Of a stretch of DNA of 32,792 nucleotides, positions 1 to 6,943 are shown in pieces. The notes below the pieces were generated by a model, which was given only the letters and a program-made list of their open reading frames with translations, did not search any database and was not told where the DNA came from. The DNA lies in the NCBI GenBank assembly GCA_946616285.1, contig CAMOIT010000009.1, forward strand, positions 1 through 32,792, given 5' to 3'. The first letter of the stretch is position 1; every line of letters begins with the position of its first letter. The translations under genes and the position numbers were made by a program. The stretch is from an uncultured Bacteroidales bacterium (GTDB taxonomy: Bacteria > Bacteroidota > Bacteroidia > Bacteroidales > UBA932).

Positions 1-849
1 CCCGGAAAGCCTTCCGACGACACGCCGGTGGACCCTACGGGCGGGTACACTCCGGCAGGTTATCACCTGGTCTGGAGCGATGAGTTCGACTCGCAGGTGA
101 AGCTGTATTCCAACTGGCACTTCGAAAGCGGCGGTACCGGCTGGGGCAACCAGGAGCTTCAGTATTACTGCGACGGCGGCATCTACGAGCCCACCGGCCA
201 GCAGACGGCTTTGGTGAGCGACGGTACGCTTAAAATCAAGGCCTACAAGATTACGCCGTCCTATGCGTCCGACAATTGCGAATATATTTCGACCCGTATG
301 AATACCAACGAGTACTGGCAGCACGGATACATCGAGATGCGCGCCAAGCTTCCCACCGTCAGGGGGTGCTGGCCGGCTTTCTGGATGCTGCTCAAGGATG
401 GTCCTTACTGGGTTCGCGATCCTTCGCAGACGGGTGCCGAAATCGACCTTATGGAATATGTCCCGGGCGACAGCCCCAACAAGGTATGGTTCTCGGCGCA
501 CAGCTACAACGCCACCGGCGAGGCCGGCCCCAACACCGGGTACGTGGATCCCGCCACGGGCATCAAGCACCCCTATTCGGACTATGCCAAGGTCAGCACC
601 CCTCAGGACTGGCACTGCTACGGAATGGAATGGACCCACGAGTATATCCGTGCCTATTTCGACGGTGAGGAGTACTTCTACGCCCCGAACCCCGTTCCAA
701 ACATTGTGGACCTTGCTACCTGGCCCTTCGACCAGTATTTTAACCTGAAGCTGAACCTGGCCATCGGCGGCACCTGGGGCGGCACCCCCGCTGCCGATTT
801 CAAAGAAGCCACCTACGAAATTGACTGGGTAAGAGTTTATCAGAAATAA
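1..849 (+). CDS. GH16 glycoside hydrolase (laminarinase-like), 5' end outside the window
   Basis: The frame is open from base 1 through the listed GTG at 28, so the true start lies upstream, and by analogy with the third GH16 gene here it probably begins with a lipoprotein and fimbrillin-like part. The GH16 fold is complete, running from GYHLVWSDEF to the terminal strand YEIDWVRVYQK. The catalytic motif ExDxxE is present as EIDLME (E138, D140 and E143 from the GTG); the extra residue in this motif is typical of the laminarinase (beta-1,3-glucanase) branch rather than lichenases. WPAFWMLL is the usual substrate-cleft strand. The inferred role is endo-hydrolysis of beta-1,3 or mixed-linkage glucan at the cell surface. 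A small ORF starts 7 bases after its stop, which suggests an operon with what follows. GH16 assignment is firm; substrate is inference. Confidence 0.93.
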   Translation, partial: PGKPSDDTPVDPTGGYTPAGYHLVWSDEFDSQVKLYSNWHFESGGTGWGNQELQYYCDGGIYEPTGQQTALVSDGTLKIKAYKITPSYASDNCEYISTRMNTNEYWQHGYIEMRAKLPTVRGCWPAFWMLLKDGPYWVRDPSQTGAEIDLMEYVPGDSPNKVWFSAHSYNATGEAGPNTGYVDPATGIKHPYSDYAKVSTPQDWHCYGMEWTHEYIRAYFDGEEYFYAPNPVPNIVDLATWPFDQYFNLKLNLAIGGTWGGTPAADFKEATYEIDWVRVYQK

Positions 850-856
850 CATTACT

Positions 857-991
857 GTGACAAAGAATAATTATACACCCCCCTTTACCGAGGTAGTCAG
901 GCTGCAGATAGAGCAGACTGTAGCAATCTCTTACGACTCTAACGACCGCACGGAGAAAATGACCCGCATAGACGATGATGAGTACCTTTAA
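857..991 (+). CDS. Small ORF (44 codons) of the YxxP type, directly upstream of a lipoprotein gene
   Basis: This ORF is too short for the ORF track. It reads GTG-ACA-AAG to TAA and gives MTKNNYTPPFTEV... ending DDDEYL. It starts 7 bases after the GH16 stop and ends 3 bases before the ATG of the next lipoprotein gene. Its product aligns without gaps to the small ORF at 5033-5185, sharing K, Y, P, T, E, S..S and TE positions plus many conservative changes, and that ORF occupies the same position before a paralogous lipoprotein. The two sharing both sequence and location is the main argument for a real gene. There is no signal peptide or membrane segment, and the C-terminus is acidic. Function is unknown. 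A GTG start without a clear Shine-Dalgarno is normal for this phylum. Confidence 0.5.
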   Translation: MTKNNYTPPFTEVVRLQIEQTVAISYDSNDRTEKMTRIDDDEYL

Positions 992-994
992 CAG

Positions 995-2785
995 ATGACA
1001 ACGATGAAACATATTTGGAAATACATGATCGTTGCACTGGCAGGTCTCTCGCTCCTCGCGTGCAACAAAAAAGAAGAAATAGTCCCGGATGAGAAACCGG
1101 CCGGGAAATACACCTACACCATTGCAGTGGCCGGAGATACCAAGTCCCATCTTGCCGGCGATCACATGGCCTGGGATGAAACAGACATGATTGGTTGGTT
1201 TATCAATAACAATGCATTCGATTGTTCGGAGATTGATATAGAAGCCACGCCTCGTACTTTCGAGGTCAGCAGCTCAACGGCTCTCCCCGCCAATTCCATG
1301 GTGTACGCCTTCGCCCCCTGCTATCCTTTAGTGTATGAAACCACTCCGACCAAGACGGCCGCGCCGCTTTCAATACCCGTCAGTCAGAGCGGAACTATTT
1401 CGGATGCGATGCCTATGGTTTCCGTACCAATCGAAATTGCGGATCCGGTTGCAGCTTCCACCGACAAACCCATTGCCGAGGCCAAATTCATCAACCTGGG
1501 TGCTGTGATTGAGTATAACATTTATACCACAAACGCTTCCTACAATGCGGAAAAGGTGCAGAGCGTAAAGTTTACTTCCAATTCCAACATTGCCGGTGAC
1601 TTCTCCGTGAACTTGACCACGGTGGCAGAGAATGCCATTCCCGTTCCTTCTGGCCTCACCGAAGACACGGTCACCTCTACGCTGGCTTCCGCCACCACCG
1701 TCGGTGGCAGCAAGGCCACGGGTATCAAGGTCTATCAGGTCATTGCTCCCGGCACCTGGTCCGGTACTGTTACCGTGACCACGGACGCTGCCGTTTACGA
1801 ATATCCTGTTACCAGCAAGGAATTCAACCGTGCCACCATCAAGACCCTCAATGTGGACCTGGCCAGCGCCAACGCTACGAGGATTTCTTTGGTAGAGTAT
1901 ATGCTTACTGCACATCAGTGGGAGCTGAAGGAAGTTCAGGAAGTCGGCGTTATCTGCACGTCAGCTACAGGAAACAAACTGACATTAAACAGTAATCACA
2001 CAATGGCTTTTGACTGTTCTGCTAACAGTAATCAAACATATGATCATACCTGGTCTGGTGGTTTGATTGCGCCAAACAAATATGGTGAAGTTGCCAATAT
2101 GAGGTGGTCCACGACCTCAAGCGGCGATATGGATTATCTCACTGTTACCGATGGTTTCCTGTTGGTGTTTGCTCAGGCATCTATGACAGGCGAATATGAA
2201 ATTGAAGAATTGACAGATAGTAAACTGAGGGTTAAGATTACTACTTATGACGAGGCGTGGACGCTTAAGTTCGATGCTGTAAATGACTCCCCGACGCCTG
2301 GCGTAGAAACAACTTGGGACCATACAATTGCATCTGGAGATTTTGGCCTTACTGAAACAGTTGAAAATGCTGAGTCAATTACTGCGACAATAAGTGGTAA
2401 AACATGGACTGTTTCCACAGATTCTCATTATTACTGCATCAAGGAACAATGGCCGTGGGCAGGACTTGCCTTATGGTGTGCTAATGGTTGGAATAATAAT
2501 GCCCTCTTGCTTACTCTGGAGAGTTCTGACTTTGATGGCGTTATTTCAAGCGTAGGAATAGACCTGTCATTAGCGGGAAATGAGCACCAACTGGTAAGTT
2601 GTTCTGTGGGTGGAACATCTTACGGCTCGCAAGAAATCAATAACGATGATGAGAAGCATCCCCAACAGACAGTGACATTTACCGGTTCGTCCTCTGGGAC
2701 AATTGTAATTACAGTGGATAATAGCCTTACTTGTGGAATACCTATGATGTTCCGTGGGCTCCACGTAACATATACTCCTGACTGA
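995..2785 (+). CDS. Surface lipoprotein: fimbrillin-like + lipocalin-like + beta-sandwich modules, ending at an in-frame TGA
   Basis: The product is 596 aa with a lipoprotein signal peptide (SLLAC, Cys23), followed by NKKEE, which resembles the Bacteroidetes surface lipoprotein export signal. Residues about 35-295 are fimbrillin-like (Mfa-like type) and are clearly paralogous to the N-terminus of the 5195 gene. Residues about 300-435 match the lipocalin-like repeat of that gene. Residues about 440-596 match the C-terminal beta-sandwich of the 6944 gene (DGVISS, GTIVITVDNS). ATG 1004 (MKHI) aligns best with the paralog start, so the first three codons may not be used. The frame continues past the stop into a GH16 domain, so this is probably the front half of a lipoprotein-GH16 enzyme like the 8295 gene. 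A glycan-binding or spacer role is inferred. Confidence 0.85.
   Translation: MTTMKHIWKYMIVALAGLSLLACNKKEEIVPDEKPAGKYTYTIAVAGDTKSHLAGDHMAWDETDMIGWFINNNAFDCSEIDIEATPRTFEVSSSTALPANSMVYAFAPCYPLVYETTPTKTAAPLSIPVSQSGTISDAMPMVSVPIEIADPVAASTDKPIAEAKFINLGAVIEYNIYTTNASYNAEKVQSVKFTSNSNIAGDFSVNLTTVAENAIPVPSGLTEDTVTSTLASATTVGGSKATGIKVYQVIAPGTWSGTVTVTTDAAVYEYPVTSKEFNRATIKTLNVDLASANATRISLVEYMLTAHQWELKEVQEVGVICTSATGNKLTLNSNHTMAFDCSANSNQTYDHTWSGGLIAPNKYGEVANMRWSTTSSGDMDYLTVTDGFLLVFAQASMTGEYEIEELTDSKLRVKITTYDEAWTLKFDAVNDSPTPGVETTWDHTIASGDFGLTETVENAESITATISGKTWTVSTDSHYYCIKEQWPWAGLALWCANGWNNNALLLTLESSDFDGVISSVGIDLSLAGNEHQLVSCSVGGTSYGSQEINNDDEKHPQQTVTFTGSSSGTIVITVDNSLTCGIPMMFRGLHVTYTPD
2783..2785 (+). other. Single in-frame TGA between the lipoprotein part and the GH16 domain
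   Basis: The codons read CCT-GAC-TGA-CTG-CCG, and the same frame is open on both sides from 995 to 3640. The paralogous module in the 6944 gene reads YDPDG where this gene reads YTPD-stop, so a single G-to-T change of a GGA glycine codon would explain the stop. UGA followed by C is known from E. coli work as a leaky termination context. Confidence 0.8.
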
Positions 2786-3640
2786 CTGCCGGATTCCGAG
2801 CCCTCCCATTCGGGAGGGTTCCCCCCGGCAGGGTATACCCTGGCATGGAGCGACGAGTTTGATGACGGAGAGGACCTCGCCGACAACTGGACTTTCGAGT
2901 CCGGCGGAACAGGCTGGGGCAACAATGAGCTGCAGTATTACTGCGCAGGCGGGTCATACAACTACAAAGGGACAACATACAACACTGCATCGGTGAGTGA
3001 AGATGGTACACTAAGGATAACGGCATACAAAATATCCGGCGACCAAAAGCCTGACAACCGTTCCTATCTCTCGGCCCGAATGAACACCAAAGAGAGCTGG
3101 CAATACGGCTATTTCGAGATGCGCGCAAAGCTGCCTGTAAAGGCAGGCTGCTGGTCGGCGTTCTGGATGCTACCAAAAGATGGTTCTGCCTATGTGCGGG
3201 ACGCAAGTATGGACGGCGGTGAGCTTGACATACTTGAGCATGTGCCAGGAGAAGATGAAAACGCAATTCACTTCTCGGCCCACAGTTATTATACGACCGG
3301 AGAAGCCGTAGGTGAAGGCGATTATGTCGACTATATCCACCCTGCGAGCGGAGCTCATTATAGCTACACTTCCTATGGCACCGTAGCAGATCCCACTGCG
3401 TGGCACATCTATTCGATGCTTTGGACTGAAACTGAAATCAGGGCATTCATCGACGGCGAGCAGTACTACTACGCTCCCAATCCTTACCCCGGCACGGTCG
3501 ATCTGCCTCACTGGGGTTTCGAGCAGGAGTTCTACATCAAGCTCAATCTCGCAGTCGGCGGAGACTGGGGCGGAACTCCCGCCAATGATTTCAGCGCTGA
3601 AACCTTCGAGATCGACTACGTAAGAGTATACCAGCAATAA
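2786..3640 (+). CDS. GH16 glycoside hydrolase domain, in frame after the TGA (broken gene or readthrough product)
   Basis: Translation directly after the TGA gives a linker and then a full GH16 domain, beginning PPAGYTLAWSDEF and ending FEIDYVRVYQQ. The catalytic motif is ELDILE (codons 3221-3238), of laminarinase type. The ORF track starts it only at GTG 2993, which would lose the first strands of the fold, including the WSDEF and GGTGWGN segments, so an independent start there is unlikely to give a working enzyme. No signal peptide or usable start is seen between 2786 and 2990. The module is either dead, made by readthrough as the C-terminal half of the 995 lipoprotein, or separated by a sequencing error. 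Coding quality after the stop is intact, so any inactivation is recent. A strong terminator follows. Confidence 0.8.
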   Translation: MPDSEPSHSGGFPPAGYTLAWSDEFDDGEDLADNWTFESGGTGWGNNELQYYCAGGSYNYKGTTYNTASVSEDGTLRITAYKISGDQKPDNRSYLSARMNTKESWQYGYFEMRAKLPVKAGCWSAFWMLPKDGSAYVRDASMDGGELDILEHVPGEDENAIHFSAHSYYTTGEAVGEGDYVDYIHPASGAHYSYTSYGTVADPTAWHIYSMLWTETEIRAFIDGEQYYYAPNPYPGTVDLPHWGFEQEFYIKLNLAVGGDWGGTPANDFSAETFEIDYVRVYQQ

Positions 3641-3661
3641 CGTTTCAGGTCAGTATTTTTT

Positions 3662-3722
3662 GGCTAAACCGCGACACTTATCGGCCCTTCACGCCCCCGA
3701 GTGTCGCGGTTCAGCCGTTTTT
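3662..3722 (+). terminator. Rho-independent terminator after the first GH16 block
   Basis: A 17-bp stem with one mismatch (GGCTAAACCGCGACACT at 3662-3678 against 3700-3716) is followed by GTTTTT. The stem carries the same CGCGAC core as the repeats near 10.4 kb, and a further CCCGCGACGTTTTG lies just downstream at about 3729. Confidence 0.8.
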
Positions 3723-3763
3723 CCCGGACCCGCGACGTTTTGAAATAAGGCGGCAGTATTCGT

Positions 3764-4873
3764 TCAATCCGATAGGATGTTCATCAACTCGGTGTTAAAC
3801 CAGATGTATTCCTTTCCAACCTTTTCCTTGCTGAGCATACCCAGAGATTCCAATTCAGCAAGGTATTTCTTGGCGGTGTTTATGCTCTTTATCTTGTCTG
3901 AAAGAAGATTCTTAGGCCGGATGTATGGTTGCTCAAACAGTTTTGGGATATCCATCCTGGCTACAGGAAGCTTGTTATCCAGCATGACCTTGCGTGTCTT
4001 TTCCATCAGGGCTTTTATGCGCAAAATCTTGTCGGTGGTGTATTCGGCAGTCTGGGAAACAGCTTCCAGCATATATATAATCCATGGTTTCCACAGCAAC
4101 GTGCCTGTTATACTGTTGAGCCTGTAATAGTAGTCGTCCTTATTCTGCAGAATGTAGGCACTAAGATACAGAATGGGCAAATCCAGCAACTGCTTTTGAA
4201 TCAGATACAGGATGCATAGTATTCGTCCGGTACGGCCGTTGCCGTCACGAAATGGATGTATCGCCTCGAACTGATAGTGAGCCATGGCCATTTTCAGCAG
4301 AGAATCTAACGGATACTTTGTATCGTCATTCAGAAAATCAATGAGCTCTGCCATTTTCTTCTCGACCACGCCTTTCCCTCTGGGAGGAGTATAAACAGTT
4401 TCAGCTACCATGGACCCCCAACCCCTTTTCTTGATGACTACCTCTGCCTGGTAAGGGCGAATTCCGTCTTTCGTCCGTTTTACTTCACGGTAAACGTCAA
4501 TTATAGTTTCCAGAGTCAAGTTCTTGTCGGCCACGATGTCCTGATAACCCTTCCAAAGAGCTTCCCTGTAGTGAAGAATCTCTTTCGCCGGGCCTTCCAG
4601 ATAATCATCCTCCTGATATGACAGTGAACGGTAGAGTTCGTCATCGGTCGTGAAGATATTTTCTATTGCGCTACTGGCTTTGGCTTCCCTCAGCGCGATG
4701 GTGTTCACAAAGATAGACTGATTGGGGAGCGTGGATGCAAGGCCCTTCAATTCTGCCAAGCGACGACTGGCCTGCATAAGCTTATTGACTACATCCTCGT
4801 CATGATATAATACAGTTGCAGGAGGCAGCGGAGGCAACTGATTGTATGGTATGTTACGGTCGTATGCTTCCAT
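3764..4873 (-). CDS. Fic family protein (class II, self-inhibited) with C-terminal winged helix
   Basis: With the ATG at 4873 the protein is 369 aa. The Fic core motif HPFRDGNGRTGR is complete (residues 206-217), so AMP transfer from ATP to a target hydroxyl is expected. The N-terminal inhibitory motif SSAIEN (67-72) fits (S/T)xxxE(G/N), which marks class II Fic proteins. The last about 60 residues look like a winged helix (NTAKKYLAELESLGML, then KEYIWF), a common add-on in this family. The ORF track starts at TTG 4903, but a TATTTTTG promoter element overlaps that position, and AAGGAA lies properly before ATG 4873. The gene is transcribed alone, against the surrounding lipoprotein genes, and no antitoxin partner is seen. 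The natural target cannot be read from sequence. Confidence 0.92.
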   Translation of the reverse strand: MEAYDRNIPYNQLPPLPPATVLYHDEDVVNKLMQASRRLAELKGLASTLPNQSIFVNTIALREAKASSAIENIFTTDDELYRSLSYQEDDYLEGPAKEILHYREALWKGYQDIVADKNLTLETIIDVYREVKRTKDGIRPYQAEVVIKKRGWGSMVAETVYTPPRGKGVVEKKMAELIDFLNDDTKYPLDSLLKMAMAHYQFEAIHPFRDGNGRTGRILCILYLIQKQLLDLPILYLSAYILQNKDDYYYRLNSITGTLLWKPWIIYMLEAVSQTAEYTTDKILRIKALMEKTRKVMLDNKLPVARMDIPKLFEQPYIRPKNLLSDKIKSINTAKKYLAELESLGMLSKEKVGKEYIWFNTELMNILSD

Positions 4874-4875
4874 TT

Positions 4876-4945
4876 TTTTGACAGTTTTTCCTTCAAGTGT
4901 CAAAAATAGCGAAATTTTGACAGAAACAAAAAGAATCTGTCAAAA
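4876..4945 (-). promoter_or_regulatory. Fic promoter covered by two inverted repeats (putative operator)
   Basis: Four half-sites form two dyads: TTTTGACA (4876-4883) with TGTCAAAA (4898-4905), spacer 14, and TTTTGACA (4915-4922) with TGTCAAAA (4938-4945), spacer 15. On the minus strand TATTTTTG (4901-4908) fits the TAnnTTTG element, and TTTG (4927-4930) lies 18 bases upstream. The first dyad brackets the AAGGAA ribosome site just before the ATG. Repressor binding here would block both initiation steps. The winged helix of the Fic protein is an obvious candidate binder, but that is inference. Confidence 0.65.
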
Positions 4946-4964
4946 ACAAGTGCTAAAAATTTCC

Positions 4965-4992
4965 ACCGGCTTTAAACGCAAGGCCGGTTTTT
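4965..4992 (+). terminator. Terminator-like hairpin upstream of the second lipoprotein block (possible attenuator)
   Basis: ACCGGC (4965-4970) pairs with GCCGGT (4983-4988), followed by TTTTTC. It lies in plus orientation only about 40 bases before the small ORF at 5033, and no plus-strand gene ends here. It could therefore be a leader attenuator, or stop antisense transcription into the operon. No convincing plus promoter was found before it. Confidence 0.4.
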
Positions 4993-5032
4993 CGTGTATA
5001 TAGGGGTAGAAAAATAATAGCCAATTATAGTC

Positions 5033-5185
5033 ATGACTATGAAACACCCGTACATCTCTCCCGGAACAAGGCTTCGGGAAATGGACTTGGAGGCGCTCCT
5101 GTGCGTCTCCTTCAACAGTCACAACAACACGGAAATCGTGGAGTTTGACGACGAATTCGAAGACGAAATCTTTTCTGACAACTAA
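5033..5185 (+). CDS. Small ORF (50 codons) of the YxxP type, upstream of the second lipoprotein gene
   Basis: ATG-ACT-ATG-AAA to TAA encodes MTMKHPYISPGTRLRE... with an acidic tail FDDEFEDEIF. It is a homologue of the 857-991 ORF: from MKHPY onward the two align without gaps over about 32 residues. Its stop lies 9 bases before the ATG of the 5195 lipoprotein gene. It has no signal peptide. The ATG lies inside a perfect 14-base palindrome, ATAGTCATGACTAT (5027-5040). From memory, short peptides with an N-terminal YxxP are often seen next to fimbrillin-like genes in Bacteroidales but lack an assigned function. Confidence 0.6.
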   Translation: MTMKHPYISPGTRLREMDLEALLCVSFNSHNNTEIVEFDDEFEDEIFSDN

Positions 5186-5194
5186 AAGCCGGCC

Positions 5195-6916
5195 ATGATG
5201 AAACACATTCAGTACTTTGCATTCGTGGCTGTCGCCACAATCGCGCTGGCCGCATGTCGCCAGGAAGAGAAACCTTCCGTAACCCCTACTCCGGAAGGCC
5301 CTTACACTTACGTTCTTGCCATCGACGGCGCCACCAAGGCTGTGTTCGAAGAAGACCACATGGCCTGGGAAGAAGGCGACCTTATCGGCTGGTACACCGA
5401 CAAGGCGGGAAGCTCAGAGGTGGATATGAACACCGATCCCCGCAGCTTTGTCGTCAGCAGCACCGACCCTCTGGCTGCAGGCTCCACCATCTACGCCTAC
5501 GCGCCTTACCAGGACGGTGAGCTGGACATTACCGCCGCTCCGTTCTCCATCCCTGTCACACAGGACGGCAGCACCATCTCGAGCTGCATGCCACTGGCAG
5601 CTATTCCTGTCGTGATTGGTGAGAACCTGGCAGCCGGCGATACACCAATTGCCTCGGCCCAGTTCATTAACCTCGGCGCCCTGGTCCGGTATAACGTATA
5701 CTCATCCGACACAGAGTTCGCCGCCGAAACAGTGGAAAGCGTGGCATTCACCGCAAATTCGCCCATCGCCGGTGACTTCACCATGGATCTCACCGCTTTG
5801 GATATCAACGCCGTGGAGCAGGGAACCCTTCCTGACCCTTATGCCGCTCTTACCGAATCCACCGTAATATCAGTCCTTTCCACTCCAGCAGCAGTCGGTG
5901 GGGCCAAGGAAAACGGCGTAAAACTGTACCAGGTCATCGCCCCCGGCAGCTTCAGCGGCACCATCACGGTTACCACCGACAAGGCCGTGTACACCTACAC
6001 CCTTGCCAGCGCACTTGACTTCGAACGCGGCCATCTGCAGCCTATCAACCTTGACCTCGGCAGCAGCAAGGCTACGCGTATTTCTATGGTAGAGTACCTG
6101 CTGACCTCCCGCAGCTGGAAGCTGACTGGAGTGAAAGAGGTTGGTAACAGTGTGACTACTTCCGTAGGCAATATCCTGACGCTGAACAGCGACGGCACTA
6201 TGGCATTCGACTGCACGGCCAATAACGGACAAACCTACGACCACACCTGGGTGGGCGGGCTTATCGGTCCGGACGACTACGGAAATGTCAGTGATATGGG
6301 CTGGTCGCTCTCTAACGAAAGCGGAACAGACTTTATTACTGTAACCGACGGTTACCTTCTGGTATTTGCCCAGTCAGACATGACTGGCGTCTATGAGATC
6401 AAAGAACTGTCCGAGACCAAGCTGACTGTGGATATCGAAACTTGGGGTGAAGTCTGGACCCTTCAGTTCGATGCAGTAGAAGATACTCCTACGCCCCCCA
6501 CTCCTCCCACTCCCGCGACAACGGAAGAACTTCTGATTGCCCACAGCTGGGTGCTGACAGGAGTGAAAGAAGCCGGTAACAGTGTTACTACTTCCGTGGG
6601 TAACATCCTGACTCTGAGCAGCGGCGGCAGCATGTCATTTGACTGCACGGCCAACAATGGACAAACCTTCGACCACACCTGGGTAGGCGGTCTGATTAAT
6701 CCCGACGACTATGATCCGGTGAGCAGTTTCAGCTGGTCAGTTTCATCCGAAGGAGAGAAGACCTTCCTGAACGTCGAATATGGATACCTGCTGGTATTTG
6801 TCCAGGCAGACATGAATGGCGTCTATGAAATCAAGGAACTGTCCGAGACCAAGCTGACGGTGGATGTCGAAACTTGGGGCGAAGTCTGGACTCTTCTTTT
6901 CGATGCGGCAGAATAA
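5195..6916 (+). CDS. Surface lipoprotein: fimbrillin-like domain plus two lipocalin-like repeats
   Basis: The product is 573 aa with lipobox ALAAC (Cys21), then RQEE, a plausible surface-export signal. Residues about 35-290 are fimbrillin-like and paralogous to the 995 gene (DHMAWEEGDLIGW against DHMAWDETDMIGW). Two tandem copies of a lipocalin-like module follow, at about 300-430 and 441-573, joined by a Pro/Thr linker (TPPTPPTP). Each module ends in TWGEVWTL. There is no catalytic domain. ATG 5198 (MKHI) is an equally good start. It sits in an operon after the small ORF, with the next gene 27 bases downstream. A surface glycan-binding or adhesin-like role is suggested by its GH16 neighbours but not proven. 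Confidence 0.85.
   Translation: MMKHIQYFAFVAVATIALAACRQEEKPSVTPTPEGPYTYVLAIDGATKAVFEEDHMAWEEGDLIGWYTDKAGSSEVDMNTDPRSFVVSSTDPLAAGSTIYAYAPYQDGELDITAAPFSIPVTQDGSTISSCMPLAAIPVVIGENLAAGDTPIASAQFINLGALVRYNVYSSDTEFAAETVESVAFTANSPIAGDFTMDLTALDINAVEQGTLPDPYAALTESTVISVLSTPAAVGGAKENGVKLYQVIAPGSFSGTITVTTDKAVYTYTLASALDFERGHLQPINLDLGSSKATRISMVEYLLTSRSWKLTGVKEVGNSVTTSVGNILTLNSDGTMAFDCTANNGQTYDHTWVGGLIGPDDYGNVSDMGWSLSNESGTDFITVTDGYLLVFAQSDMTGVYEIKELSETKLTVDIETWGEVWTLQFDAVEDTPTPPTPPTPATTEELLIAHSWVLTGVKEAGNSVTTSVGNILTLSSGGSMSFDCTANNGQTFDHTWVGGLINPDDYDPVSSFSWSVSSEGEKTFLNVEYGYLLVFVQADMNGVYEIKELSETKLTVDVETWGEVWTLLFDAAE
6088..6913 (+). repeat. Tandem intragenic duplication of the lipocalin-like module
   Basis: The segment from about 6088-6480 is repeated at about 6525-6913, with long near-identical stretches such as GGTAACAGTGT and CTGTCCGAGACCAAGCTGAC. 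A Pro-rich linker separates the copies. High identity at the DNA level points to a fairly recent duplication. Confidence 0.8.
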
Positions 6917-6943
6917 TCAATCACACACACATAAACACACACT

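Noticed and set aside
2783-2785. Selenocysteine or stop-to-Trp recoding of the TGA
   Set aside because: TGA is a normal stop in several neighbouring genes, no SECIS-like hairpin was evident right after it, and GH16 linkers have no need for Sec; a mutation or leaky stop is simpler.
3764-4873. Fic/antitoxin (fic-fiz or doc-phd type) toxin-antitoxin pair
   Set aside because: No small partner ORF was found next to it, and the inhibitory SSAIEN motif is within the Fic protein itself.
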